A stretch of DNA of 64,000 bases from Dyella amyloliquefaciens (GTDB lineage: Bacteria; Pseudomonadota; Gammaproteobacteria; Xanthomonadales; Rhodanobacteraceae), in the NCBI RefSeq assembly GCF_004296575.1, contig NZ_SAYT01000003.1, positions 62,001 to 126,000 on the forward strand, in the 5' to 3' direction. Below are positions 27,180-36,162 of the stretch, one piece after another; positions within the stretch are counted from its first letter, which is position 1; every line of letters starts with the position of its first letter. The notes under the pieces were generated by a model that was not told the DNA's origin, did no database searches, and worked only from the letters and a program-made list of their open reading frames with translations. The translations under genes and the position numbers were made by a program.

Positions 27180-27533
27180 TTACTTGTCGCCCTGGATGTG
27201 GCCCTTCACCGTGTCCAGCTTGGTCGGCAGGCTGGAGAAGTAGGCGGCGACATCTTCGATGTCCTGCTCGGAGAGGGTCGCGACGAAGCCCTTCATGATG
27301 GCGTTGTCGCGCTGGCCGCTCTTGTACTCGTGCAGGGCCTGCTGGATGTACATGTTGTACTGGCCGGCCAGGCGCGGGTACTGCGGATCGACCGCGTTGC
27401 CGTCGGCACCGTGGCAGGCGAAGCAGGTGGCAGCCTTCTGCTTGCCGTTCTCGATGCTGCCGGCGGCGAAGATCTGGGTGGAGGCGAACGCCAGGACGGC
27501 GCCGAATGAAAGCAGGGTCAGTGCACGTTTCAT
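27180..27533 (-). CDS. Small monoheme cytochrome c, class I (first of a tandem pair)
   Basis: 117 residues with a signal peptide (KRALTLLSFGAVLAFASTQIFA) and one CxxCH haem site, CFACHG. The distal part has MKGFVATLSEQDIEDVAAYFSSL, typical of cytochrome c4/c553-like proteins, with a Met ligand candidate in AIMKGF. It is a periplasmic electron carrier, likely to a terminal oxidase or peroxidase. The start at 27533 was chosen because it begins the signal peptide; the longer frame overlaps the upstream gene. It shares the layout YIQQALHEYKSGQRDN with its upstream neighbour, pointing to tandem duplication. Confidence 0.9.
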   Translation of the reverse strand: MKRALTLLSFGAVLAFASTQIFAAGSIENGKQKAATCFACHGADGNAVDPQYPRLAGQYNMYIQQALHEYKSGQRDNAIMKGFVATLSEQDIEDVAAYFSSLPTKLDTVKGHIQGDK

Positions 27534-27552
27534 GCGGATCAGTGTCCTTGGC

Positions 27553-27876
27553 TTACTTGGCGAGGCTGGAGAGGTAGGCGGCAATGTCTTCGATGTCCTT
27601 GTCGGACAGACTCTGCGCCTGAGCCATCATCGTCGGATGCTTGCGGTCGCCGCTCTTGTAGCCATGCAGCGCGTTGACGATGTACTGCTCGTTCTGGCCC
27701 GCGATGCGCGGCACCGGATAGTTCGGATACGCGTTGGCGTAGCCCGGCACGCCATGGCAGCCGTTGCAGGTGTAGATCAACTTGCGTCCGGCAGCCTTGT
27801 CACCCTCGGCATGCACGCTGGCAGTGGCGAAGATAGCTGCGGCCACGGTCAGGCCAAGCAGTTGCAGTCGAGTCAT
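27553..27876 (-). CDS. Small monoheme cytochrome c, class I (second of a tandem pair)
   Basis: 107 residues with a signal peptide (TRLQLLGLTVAAAIFATASVHA) and haem site CNGCHG, followed by YPVPRIAGQNEQYIVNALHGYKSG and MMAQAQSLSDKDIEDIAAYLSSL. It is the paralogue of the adjacent cytochrome, separated by 19 bp, and is the promoter-proximal gene of the pair. ATG 27876 is the start at the signal peptide; 31 extra residues in the longest frame are not a plausible leader. Confidence 0.9.
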   Translation of the reverse strand: MTRLQLLGLTVAAAIFATASVHAEGDKAAGRKLIYTCNGCHGVPGYANAYPNYPVPRIAGQNEQYIVNALHGYKSGDRKHPTMMAQAQSLSDKDIEDIAAYLSSLAK

Positions 27877-28055
27877 CAGAAGCGTCCCCACGATTCCGGC
27901 TGGTACATGGTGAAAAGTCTCGGAAGTATAGTCGTTGCCTTCACGATGGGACAACATGTCGCAAACCACTGATTCTTATCAGCGCGTAGCGACATGCTCT
28001 ATCAAGGAGGGGCAAGGGCCTCCGTTCGACGTCCATCAACCCAAGGGAATCAGGC

Positions 28056-29216
28056 ATGACGAGCAGGTCGGCAGTGCACTCGGGCGGTCGCAGGTGGAAG
28101 CGGACGGTGACGCGGCTCCTGGCCGTGGCGGGCGTCTGGTGCGCGACAGCCGCCATGGCCGCGACACCCTCGGCGGACTACCGCATCGTCGGCTACGTGG
28201 TGGACAACGCGCCCTTGCCGCACATCAGCGCCGACAAGCTCGATGTCATCAACTACGCCTTCGCCAAGCTGGATGCCAAGGGCGACGTGGTGTTCCCGAG
28301 CCCGGTGGCGGATCAGACGCTGGCCTCCTTCGTCGCGCTGCGCAAGGTCAATCCGCAGCTCAAGGTGATCGTGTCCATCGGCGGTTGGGGCGCGGATTAC
28401 TTCTCCGAGGCCGCGCTTACCGACGCCTCGCGCCAGCACATGGCCGACGGTGTTGTAGCGTTGATCGAGAAGCACGATGTCGATGGCGTGGATCTCGACT
28501 GGGAGTACCCCACGCTGCCGGGACCGGGCATCAGCCATCGGCCGGAAGACAAGCGCGATTTCAGCCTGCTGCTGGAGACGCTGCGTTCTCGCCTGGACCA
28601 GCTCGGCGCGAAGCATGGAGGTCGCCACTACCTGCTGACCATCGCCGCTGCCGACAGCGAATTCGTCGCGGGTATCGAGCTGGAGCGCGCTTCGCGTTCG
28701 CTCGACTGGTTCAACCTGATGACCTACGACTTCCACACCAGCCTGACCCCGACCACCGGCCATCACGCGGGCCTGCATCTTTCCACCATTGCGCCGGCCG
28801 ACGATCGCGCGGGCGACAAGGCGGTGGCACAGTTCCTTGCCGCAGGTGTGCCCGCGAAGAAACTCAACTTCGGCGTGGCGTTCTACGGGCGCGCCTTTAC
28901 CGGCGTCGATCCGGCGCATGACGGCCTGCAGCAGAAGTATGCCAATTTCGCAGGTGCTCCTTCATGGCGCGAACTGGTAGCCAGCTATATCGACAGGAGC
29001 GGTTACGTGCGGCACTGGGATGCGCAGGCGCAGGCGCCGTATCTGTGGAATGCGGCTACGCACACGTTCGTGAGTTACGAAGACCCCGAGTCGATCCGCG
29101 CCAAGATGGCCTTCGTGAAGGCGAAGGGGCTGGGGGGCGCCATGTACTGGGAGCAAAGCCTCGATCGCAACGAGGAACTGCTGGACGTGATGGACCAATC
29201 CTTGCGCACGCACTGA
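28056..29216 (+). CDS. Secreted GH18 family glycoside hydrolase (chitinase-like)
   Basis: 386 residues. The N-terminal signal peptide is long and basic, then RLLAVAGVWCATAAMA before the mature start. The GH18 signature DGVDLDWEYP is present with catalytic acid E150, together with KVIVSIGGWG (substrate-binding strand), FNLMTYDFHTS and GAMYWEQSLD. The size matches a single catalytic domain without chitin-binding modules. It would cleave beta-1,4-GlcNAc polymers (chitin or peptidoglycan-like) outside the cytoplasm; endo or exo action cannot be told. It is divergent from the cytochrome pair with about 180 bp between them. Confidence 0.88.
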   Translation: MTSRSAVHSGGRRWKRTVTRLLAVAGVWCATAAMAATPSADYRIVGYVVDNAPLPHISADKLDVINYAFAKLDAKGDVVFPSPVADQTLASFVALRKVNPQLKVIVSIGGWGADYFSEAALTDASRQHMADGVVALIEKHDVDGVDLDWEYPTLPGPGISHRPEDKRDFSLLLETLRSRLDQLGAKHGGRHYLLTIAAADSEFVAGIELERASRSLDWFNLMTYDFHTSLTPTTGHHAGLHLSTIAPADDRAGDKAVAQFLAAGVPAKKLNFGVAFYGRAFTGVDPAHDGLQQKYANFAGAPSWRELVASYIDRSGYVRHWDAQAQAPYLWNAATHTFVSYEDPESIRAKMAFVKAKGLGGAMYWEQSLDRNEELLDVMDQSLRTH

Positions 29217-29274
29217 TCCCGTCGCCGCCATTCCGGCCGACACAGGAATGGCGAAGGCGGCTTGCCACCAGGCG

Positions 29275-30507
29275 TTAGAACAGGCTCTTGAAGATATGGA
29301 TGCCGGCGGTGTACTCGCCGATGATGGTGCCGAGGCTCACCAGGAAGAAGTTGAGCAAGGTGCGCGCCACGCGGTTGCGCCACCAGCCGCGCCATTGACC
29401 GATGTCGTCGCGTAGCGTGTCGAAATCGGCCACGCGCGGACGGCGTATCCAGGCTTCGGTCATGGCGCTGATACCGCCGGACGGTATGCCGGGGCGGAAC
29501 GGCTTGATCGGCCCGGCCACGAAGGCAGCCAACGCGCTGAGCGGATGCGCGCCGGCGATGATCGCGCCCAGCAGCGAAAAGCCGCCGGTATAGAGGACCC
29601 AGTCGCGCAGGGCGGCCGCACCCAGTGAGGCATTGCGATGGAAGGCGAAGCCGATCGCGGCGAACACGGCCAGCACCAGGCCAATGGCCACCCATTTCGG
29701 CCAGCTGGCCTTCGGCGGCGCGGCGGCGAGCGTTGCAGCTTCGACGGACGGGTTGCTCTGCTGCGTGCGTAACTGCTCGCACAGGCCCTTCAAATGTCCC
29801 GCGCCGATGACCACCAGTACCCGGCGACCTTCGCCGAACGCGGATTGCGCAGCCTGCTCGCGCAAACGGGCGGCCATGTAGCTGTCGCGTTCGGCGATCA
29901 GGCTGCGATACAGCGGCGCCGACTGCGTGGCGAACTCGCTGAAGGCGCTCTCCAGCATGTCGCCCTGCTTGAGCTTCTCGATTTCGGTTTCCGCGATGTC
30001 CTGGCGTTCGAACACGCTGGCGATCAGGCCGCCCATCAGTCCGAAGCGCTGCCAGAAACCAACGCTGTGCCAGGCGCGGCGCAGCGTGATGCCCACTTCA
30101 CGGTCGACCAGCCACACCGGCACGCCACGCTGTTCGGCGCCGTCCATACCGGCCTTCATCTCGGCGCCGGGCTGGATGCCGTACTGCTCGGCAAGACGCT
30201 TCTGGAACGAGGACAGCACGAGGCTGGCGGCCACCATGCCGGCCTTGCCCTGGCGGATCACCTGGAACAGATCCATCTGCTTGAACGCATCGGGATCGCG
30301 CATGCCCTGGGCGCGGCTGTCGCACAGCTCCACCGCCACGGCATCGAAATGCTCGTGCGCCAGCAGGGCTTCCACTGCTTCCACGCTGGTGCGCGACACG
30401 TGGGCCGTACCCAGCACGACGTATTCCACGCCGTCGCGGGTGACGCGCTCGATGGGCTGGTCGCGCAGCACGGGAGGCAGGGAATCGGCGATGTCGGTCT
30501 GGCTCAT
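29275..30507 (-). CDS. TraB/PrgY-family membrane protein
   Basis: 410 residues. The N-terminal TraB domain shows VVLGTAHVSRTSVEAVEALL and FDAVAVELCDSR, and later VLVVIGAGHLKGL, the two characteristic GxxH motifs of the Tiki/TraB/GumN fold. The C-terminal third carries about four membrane segments (KWVAIGLVLAVFAAIGFAF; DWVLYTGGFSLLGAIIAGA; LNFFLVSLGTIIGEYTAGI). In enterococci such proteins suppress pheromone signalling and animal Tiki relatives are metalloproteases; the role in proteobacteria is unknown. ATG 30507 is preferred because the 19 upstream residues are not conserved-looking. It lies 81 bp downstream of aguB on the same strand. Confidence 0.85.
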   Translation of the reverse strand: MSQTDIADSLPPVLRDQPIERVTRDGVEYVVLGTAHVSRTSVEAVEALLAHEHFDAVAVELCDSRAQGMRDPDAFKQMDLFQVIRQGKAGMVAASLVLSSFQKRLAEQYGIQPGAEMKAGMDGAEQRGVPVWLVDREVGITLRRAWHSVGFWQRFGLMGGLIASVFERQDIAETEIEKLKQGDMLESAFSEFATQSAPLYRSLIAERDSYMAARLREQAAQSAFGEGRRVLVVIGAGHLKGLCEQLRTQQSNPSVEAATLAAAPPKASWPKWVAIGLVLAVFAAIGFAFHRNASLGAAALRDWVLYTGGFSLLGAIIAGAHPLSALAAFVAGPIKPFRPGIPSGGISAMTEAWIRRPRVADFDTLRDDIGQWRGWWRNRVARTLLNFFLVSLGTIIGEYTAGIHIFKSLF

Positions 30508-30588
30508 GCTTGGCGTCGTTGTGGCAGGGTCAGACCCTGCATGGGGATGCGCCGGACGCGGCACAAGCCGCGCCCGGGTTGGCGTTCA

Positions 30589-31479
30589 TCAGTCGCGGAA
30601 GCGCTTGAGCAGGTCGCCATAGGCGTCGATGCGGCGATCGCGCAGGAACGGCCAGATGCGACGCACATGCTCGCTGCGGGCCATATCGACGTCGACGACG
30701 AGCAGTTCGCGCTGATCGGTGCCCGCCTGCGCCAGGAATTCGCCCTGTGGGCCGGCCACGAAGCTGGTGCCCCAGAACTGGATGCCATTGCCCACGCCGG
30801 CCTTGTCGGCCTCGTAGCCCGTGCGATTGCAGGACAGCAGCGGCAGGCCGTTGGCGACGGCGTGGCCGCGCTGCACGGTGACCCATGCTTCGCGCTGGCG
30901 ATCCTTCTCGGCCTGATCGTCCTTCGGGTCCCAGCCGATGGCGGTGGGGTACAGCAGCAGGTCGGCGCCGGCCAGCGCCATCAGGCGCGCGGCTTCGGGA
31001 TACCACTGGTCCCAGCACACCAGCACGCCCAGGCGGCCCACCGAGGTGTCGATTGGGTCGAAATCCAGGTCGCCCGGGGTGAAGTAAAACTTTTCGTAGA
31101 ACGCCGGATCGTCCGGGATGTGCATCTTGCGGTACTTGCCCGCGATCACGGCCGAACGGTCGAACACCACCGCGGTGTTGTGATACAGGCCGGTGGCGCG
31201 CTTTTCGAAGATCGAGGCGACCACCACGAGCTTGAGTTCATGCGCCAGGCGGCCAATGCGCTCGGTGCTCGGGCCCGGAATGGTCTCGGCCAGGTCGAAT
31301 TCGTCCACCGACTCGTGCTGGCAGAAGTACGGGCCGTTGTGCAGTTCCTGCAGCAGCACCAGTTCCACACCCTTGGCCGCGGCTTCACGCAGGCCGGCTT
31401 CGATGGCGTCGAGATTGGCGTCGCGGCTGCCGCGGTCGGTTTCCTGCAGCAGGGCGACTTTGAGGGTCTTGCGGGTCAT
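30589..31479 (-). CDS. aguB: N-carbamoylputrescine amidase
   Basis: A 296-residue nitrilase-superfamily hydrolase that converts N-carbamoylputrescine to putrescine, CO2 and ammonia. The catalytic triad is visible: Glu in LVLLQELHNGPYF, Lys in GKYRKMHIPDD and Cys in LVCWDQWYPEAARLM; AIGWDPKD and QFWGTSFVAGP are AguB-specific. The start ATG 31479 aligns with the family; the frame is open for 58 more residues upstream without meaning. It lies downstream of aguA on the same strand with a 137-bp gap. Confidence 0.95.
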   Translation of the reverse strand: MTRKTLKVALLQETDRGSRDANLDAIEAGLREAAAKGVELVLLQELHNGPYFCQHESVDEFDLAETIPGPSTERIGRLAHELKLVVVASIFEKRATGLYHNTAVVFDRSAVIAGKYRKMHIPDDPAFYEKFYFTPGDLDFDPIDTSVGRLGVLVCWDQWYPEAARLMALAGADLLLYPTAIGWDPKDDQAEKDRQREAWVTVQRGHAVANGLPLLSCNRTGYEADKAGVGNGIQFWGTSFVAGPQGEFLAQAGTDQRELLVVDVDMARSEHVRRIWPFLRDRRIDAYGDLLKRFRD

Positions 31480-31616
31480 CGGCGTCTTCTCGCGAGCGGC
31501 TGCTGGTGAAGGCTGGCCGCCAAGTCTAATGGATACGGTGCCCCGGCCCGTTTCAAGGCGGGAGGCCGGTTCAGCTATATAGGGTGCCGCGTGCCGGTTT
31601 CCAGGTGTGGCGCGGC

Positions 31617-32651
31617 TCAGACGATCCCGGCGGGCAACTGCATGGTGATGCAATGCAGGCTGCCGTTCTGCCAGATCAGCGGGCGGCAGGGCACCTGCAC
31701 GACCTCGCGGCCCGGATGGGCCTCGGCAATGATGCGGGCGGCCTCATCGTCGGCCGTGTCGCCATAGGCCGGCACCAGCACAGCGCCGTTGACGATCAGG
31801 TAGTTCGCGTAGGACGCGGCGAGGCGGCGGCCCTCGTCGAGGATCGGCTTGGCCCAAGGCAGGGGATAAAGCTGGTAGGGGCGGCCGTCGGGCGTGCGCA
31901 GCGCGGCGAGTTCTTCGCCCATGCGGCGCAGTTCGTCGAAGTGCGGGTCATCCTGGTCGTCGCAGGCCTGGTACACGATGCGGTCGCCCGGCGCGAAGCG
32001 GGCCAGCGTATCGATGTGCGCGTCGGTATCGTCGCCTTCGAGATAGCCGTAATCCAGCCACAGCACGCGCCGGGCATGCAGGCTGTCGCTCAGGATCGCG
32101 CTCATTTCCTCGCGCGACTGCTCGGGGTGGCGCTGGGTGAGGCAGCGCCAGGTGGTGAGCACGGTGCCCACGCCGTCGCTTTCGATGCCGCCGCCTTCCA
32201 GCGCCCAGTCGACGCGCTTGTGCGCGGCCTTGCCGAACACGCCTTCACCGACCAGGCCGGCGATCAGGGCATCGTCCTGCTCCGCGCCGAACTTGCCGCC
32301 CCAACCGGTGAAGCGGAAATCGGTGAGCTGGAACCGGTCGTCGTCGGTCTTCAGCGTGATCGGGCCGGAGTCGCGCAACCAGGTGTCGTCGTAAGGCAGC
32401 TCGACGAAGCGGACCTTGGACAGGTCCACGCCTTCGCCGGTCAGCAGGGCCTGCACGCGCAGGCGCAGCTCGTTGCCGGCGACCACGATGATCAGCGGCT
32501 GGAAGCGCGTGACGGCCGCGGCCAGCGCCACATAGGTCGTTTCCACGTCGGCCAGGCGGTCGGCCCAATCGGTATCGGCGTGCGGCCAGGCGATCAATAC
32601 GGCCGATTGCGGCTCCCATTCCGCCGGTAGGCGCAGGCTGTGGTCAGTCAT
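31617..32651 (-). CDS. aguA: Agmatine deiminase
   Basis: 344 residues of the peptidyl-arginine-deiminase-like family. It converts agmatine to N-carbamoylputrescine, the step before AguB. Conserved LPAEWEPQSAVLIAWPH, WLRDSGP, WGGKF, ALEGGGIESDG and the nucleophilic Cys in GSLHCITMQLPAG are all present. With aguB it forms a complete agmatine-to-putrescine route. Confidence 0.96.
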   Translation of the reverse strand: MTDHSLRLPAEWEPQSAVLIAWPHADTDWADRLADVETTYVALAAAVTRFQPLIIVVAGNELRLRVQALLTGEGVDLSKVRFVELPYDDTWLRDSGPITLKTDDDRFQLTDFRFTGWGGKFGAEQDDALIAGLVGEGVFGKAAHKRVDWALEGGGIESDGVGTVLTTWRCLTQRHPEQSREEMSAILSDSLHARRVLWLDYGYLEGDDTDAHIDTLARFAPGDRIVYQACDDQDDPHFDELRRMGEELAALRTPDGRPYQLYPLPWAKPILDEGRRLAASYANYLIVNGAVLVPAYGDTADDEAARIIAEAHPGREVVQVPCRPLIWQNGSLHCITMQLPAGIV

Positions 32652-32750
32652 CGTGAGCGAGTCTCTTGCAAGGGAATGGCAGCGCTAGCGGGGCGGCAGG
32701 CTGCGAGAGGCGCGCATTGTAAACGATGCCGTGTGGAGGGGACGGAAACG

Positions 32751-32780
32751 AAAAACGCGGCCCGTGTCGCCACGGGCCGC
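32751..32780 (-). terminator. Rho-independent terminator of the small secreted-protein gene
   Basis: On the minus strand a 10-bp stem (gcggcccgtg/cacgggccgc, 4-nt loop) is followed by cgttttt. It lies 26 bp after the stop of the 32806-33150 gene. Confidence 0.88.
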
Positions 32781-32805
32781 GCTGCAGGAGATGTGTATCG
32801 ATGGC

Positions 32806-33150
32806 TTAGTTGACCGACGCGGGATTGGTGTTGTTGCCCGCTGGCGTATTGAGCACGGCGTGGATCACGTGGCTCTTTTCGAAGTACACGATGAAGTTGG
32901 AGTAGTCCCAGCGGTTGATCGTCGGGTGCTGGGCGCTGTCGCCGCCGCGCGGGGTGAGCTTGCGCTGCGGGGCGCCGTATTTCTTTTCGACCTGGTCCAT
33001 GCTCATGCCGCGCGTGGGCAGGTCCATGCCCTGTTCCTGCTGCACGCGGTTGACCAGCAGGTTGTCGGCCCGTGCGGGTGCGCTCGAAGCGGCCGCAGCC
33101 AACAGCACGACCATGGACAGACTGATACCGAACTTGTTGATGCCGTACAT
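32806..33150 (-). CDS. Small secreted protein with SmpA/BamE-like domain
   Basis: 114 residues with a signal peptide (LSMVVLLAAAASSAPARA). The mature part, starting DNLLVNRVQQEQG, contains MSMDQVEKKYGAPQRKLTP and RWDYSNFIVYFEKSHVIHAVL, the helix-turn-strand pattern of the SmpA/OmlA (BamE-like) fold. It has no lipobox cysteine, so it should be soluble in the periplasm. The frame extends far upstream across the convergent region; ATG 33150 is chosen because it begins the signal peptide. It carries its own terminator. The precise role is unknown. Confidence 0.75.
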   Translation of the reverse strand: MYGINKFGISLSMVVLLAAAASSAPARADNLLVNRVQQEQGMDLPTRGMSMDQVEKKYGAPQRKLTPRGGDSAQHPTINRWDYSNFIVYFEKSHVIHAVLNTPAGNNTNPASVN

Positions 33151-33322
33151 GTTCACGGGTCCCCTCTCCGCGCTTGGCGTTGCCGCGCTGTTGTAGCAGA
33201 ACTGCCCGGGGCAATCCATGTGAATCTGCCGCGAATGCGATCGGGTGGGCATTCGCAGGGCGGGGCTCGTTATGATGGGCGGCTGCGGGCGGCTGGACGC
33301 CCGGTACGGATAAGCTTCGCCC

Positions 33323-35239
33323 ATGATTGCCTTTCGTCGTTTCGCCCTCCGCCGCGGTAGCCGCCTCCTGCTCTCCGACATCGACCTGGTGATCCAGAGC
33401 GGCTGGCGGCTGGGCGTGGTCGGCCGCAACGGTTGCGGCAAGTCCAGTCTGTTCGCCGCGTTGCAGGGCAAGGTCGAGCCGGATGCCGGCGACCTGGACC
33501 TGCCCGTCAAGCTGCGCATGGCCTCCGTCGCACAGGAAACTCCGGCCCTGCCGGATCCCGCCATCGAATACGTGATGGGCGGCGACGAAGAGCTGGCTGC
33601 CGTATTGCGCGACGAGGTCGACGCCGAGGCGCGAGGCGACACCGAGGCGATGGCCCGTGCGCATCATCGCATCGAGGAATTGAACGGCTATGACGCCCGG
33701 GCCCGCGCCGGACGCTTGCTGCACGGCCTGGGCTTTGCCCCCGAGACACACGAGACGCCGGTCAAGGAGTTCTCCGGTGGCTGGCGCGTGCGCCTGAACC
33801 TGGCCCGGGCGCTGATGTCGCCGTCCGAACTGCTGCTGCTCGACGAGCCCACCAACCATCTCGACCTCGACGCCGTGCTGTGGCTGGAAGAATGGCTGCG
33901 CCGCTACCAGGGCACCTTGCTGGTGATCTCGCACGATCGCGAGTTCCTCGACGGCGTGATCACCCACACGCTGCATCTCAATGACGGCGGCGGCAAGCTG
34001 TATACCGGCAACTACAGCGCGTTCGAACGCCTACGCGCCGAGCAGCTGCGCCAGCAGCAGATCGCGCACGAGCGCGAGCAGGCCGAGCGCGCGCACCTGC
34101 AGTCCTTCGTGGATCGCTTCAAGGCCAAGGCAAGCAAGGCCAAACAGGCGCAGTCACGCGTCAAGCGCCTGGAGAAGCTGGCCGGTACCGAAGCCGTGCG
34201 CGCGGAGCGTCCGTTCCGTTTCCAGTTTGCGGTGCCCGATCGTTTGCCCGACTCGATGATCCAGTTGGAGGAGGTCACCGCTGGCTACCCGGGTGAGCAT
34301 GGCGACGCGCCGGCCATCATCCTGCATGACGTGCGTTTCCGCCTTGAAGCGGGCGAGCGCATCGGCCTGCTGGGACCGAACGGTGCCGGTAAATCCACCC
34401 TGGTGAAGACCCTCGTGGGCGAGCTCGATCCGCTGGGCGGCGAGCGCAAGGCGCACAAGGACCTGAAGATCGGCTACTTCGCGCAGCACACGGTGGAGAG
34501 CCTGCGAGAAGGGGCTTCGCCGTTCGATCATCTGCAGGACAAGGCGCCTGGCGTGGGCGCGCAGGCGATCCGCGACTTCCTCGGCACCTGGAATTTCGCC
34601 GGCGATCGCGCGTTCGAATCCATCGACGGATTCTCCGGTGGCGAGCGCGCACGCCTGGCACTGGCATTGATCGCCTGGGACAAGCCGAACCTGCTGTTGC
34701 TCGACGAGCCGACCAACCATCTCGACCTGGACATGCGCGAAGCGCTGGCCGATGCGCTGGCGGAGTTCGATGGCGCGCTGGTGCTGGTGTCACATGATCG
34801 GCACCTGCTGGGCCTGGTCTGCGACAGCTTCTGGCGCGTGGCCGATGGCGTGGTCGAAGGCTTCGATGGCGACCTGGACGACTATGCGCGCTGGCTGCGC
34901 AGCCGTGGCGCCACCAACAAGAAGAACAAGAAGGCTGCCGCCGAAGCGAAGCCGGTGGTGGTGGTCGAGTCGCCCGAAGAGCGACGCCAGCGGGTGGCCG
35001 CCCAGCGTGAGAACGAGAAGGTGACCCGCCAACGCGTCAAGAAGATCGAGACGCGGGTAGCCACCATCGAAGGCGAGTTGACGGAGCTGGAGACCAAGCT
35101 GGCCGACCCTGCCACCTACAACGGCCCCACCGCCGAGATGATGCGGTTGAGCCAGCGACAGGCGGAGTTGCGCAAGGAGAAGGAAACGCTGGAAGGCGAG
35201 TGGCTGGAACTGTACGAGCAACTCGAGGCAGGAGCCTGA
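33323..35239 (+). CDS. yheS: ABC-F ATPase YheS
   Basis: A 638-residue soluble protein with two ABC ATPase domains and no membrane part. Walker A sites are GRNGCGKSS and GPNGAGKST, signature loops are FSGGWRVRL and FSGGERARL, and both Walker B regions read LLLLDEPTNHLDLD. The inter-domain linker (REQAERAHLQSFVDRFKAKASKAKQAQ) is the P-site tRNA interaction motif of ABC-F factors. The N-terminus and the segment SVAQETPALPDPAIEYV match YheS rather than EttA or Uup. A coiled-coil C-terminal tail follows residue 540. ABC-F proteins rescue or regulate stalled ribosomes. Confidence 0.9.
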   Translation: MIAFRRFALRRGSRLLLSDIDLVIQSGWRLGVVGRNGCGKSSLFAALQGKVEPDAGDLDLPVKLRMASVAQETPALPDPAIEYVMGGDEELAAVLRDEVDAEARGDTEAMARAHHRIEELNGYDARARAGRLLHGLGFAPETHETPVKEFSGGWRVRLNLARALMSPSELLLLDEPTNHLDLDAVLWLEEWLRRYQGTLLVISHDREFLDGVITHTLHLNDGGGKLYTGNYSAFERLRAEQLRQQQIAHEREQAERAHLQSFVDRFKAKASKAKQAQSRVKRLEKLAGTEAVRAERPFRFQFAVPDRLPDSMIQLEEVTAGYPGEHGDAPAIILHDVRFRLEAGERIGLLGPNGAGKSTLVKTLVGELDPLGGERKAHKDLKIGYFAQHTVESLREGASPFDHLQDKAPGVGAQAIRDFLGTWNFAGDRAFESIDGFSGGERARLALALIAWDKPNLLLLDEPTNHLDLDMREALADALAEFDGALVLVSHDRHLLGLVCDSFWRVADGVVEGFDGDLDDYARWLRSRGATNKKNKKAAAEAKPVVVVESPEERRQRVAAQRENEKVTRQRVKKIETRVATIEGELTELETKLADPATYNGPTAEMMRLSQRQAELRKEKETLEGEWLELYEQLEAGA

Positions 35240-35241
35240 CC

Positions 35242-36162
35242 ATGGATGCATCGTCGAGCGTCCCGCTGGAACTCTGGTTGCCCGACCTCGCACGGTTCGA
35301 CAATACGCATCCGGTGCGCAGCTTGCTGCGCAAGGCGGACCACCCGTCTGCGGGTGCCAAGGGCTATCTCGCCGGACTGGCCTCGCACTTCGTGGTTCCC
35401 GGCGGATTGCCCGCGGGCGCGCTCACCCGCCAGCTGATGGCAGGCGATGCCGAGGGTGTCAGCTGGCTGTGTGCCGATCCGGCCTGGGTGCAGCCGGATC
35501 TCAACGGCGCGCGGTTGCTCGCGTGCGGCCAGATGCAGCTGGACATGGACGAAGCGTTGGCGTTCGCCAAACCACTGAAGCCGGTGTTCGGCGATGCCGG
35601 CATGATTCTGGAAGTGTCTTCGCCCGACCATTGGCATGTGCGATTGCCTGCGGGCGCACCGACCCCGGCGCTCGCCGCGCCGGAACAGGCGCTGGGCGAG
35701 GACCTCTATGAACACCTGCCCGAAGGTGCGGACGGGCGCCGCTGGCGCGTGCTGCTCAACGAGGTGCAGGTATTGCTGCACCAGCATCCCCGCAATGCCG
35801 AGCGACGCACGCTCGGCCTGCCGCCGATCAACAGCCTGTGGCTATGGGGCGGCGGCACGCTGCCGAGCCATGTGCGCACCACGCTGAAGGGCGTGGTCGG
35901 TAACGACGTCTTGCTCGGCGCGCTGGCCAAGCGTGCCGGTATTGCCATCGTCGAACGAACACCGCAGGCAGTCGCTGCGGCGTCTGCCGGATGGCTGGTG
36001 GATCTGCAGGACCTGCCGGTAGACGACATCGCCGCGAACTGGTGGCCCGGCATGCAGGCACTGGCGCTGAAGCAGCCGCTGCTGCTGAGTTTCGCCAGCG
36101 GCGAGCGCTTGCTGCACCGCCCCTGGCACCGCTGGCGCTTCTGGCGCGGGAGCCCGCGATGA
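35242..36162 (+). CDS. Conserved hypothetical protein encoded upstream of recJ
   Basis: 306 residues, cytoplasmic. Recognisable stretches are LPDLARFDNTHPVRSLLRKAD, NEVQVLLHQHPRNAERRTLGLPPINSLWLWGGG and VVGNDVLLGALAKRAGI. The latter resemble part of phosphoglycerate-mutase-like/apgM regulatory proteins so named in Xanthomonadales, but I see no complete catalytic site. It starts 2 bp after yheS and overlaps recJ by 4 bp (ATGA), so the three are one operon. The function is not established. Confidence 0.7.
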   Translation: MDASSSVPLELWLPDLARFDNTHPVRSLLRKADHPSAGAKGYLAGLASHFVVPGGLPAGALTRQLMAGDAEGVSWLCADPAWVQPDLNGARLLACGQMQLDMDEALAFAKPLKPVFGDAGMILEVSSPDHWHVRLPAGAPTPALAAPEQALGEDLYEHLPEGADGRRWRVLLNEVQVLLHQHPRNAERRTLGLPPINSLWLWGGGTLPSHVRTTLKGVVGNDVLLGALAKRAGIAIVERTPQAVAAASAGWLVDLQDLPVDDIAANWWPGMQALALKQPLLLSFASGERLLHRPWHRWRFWRGSPR

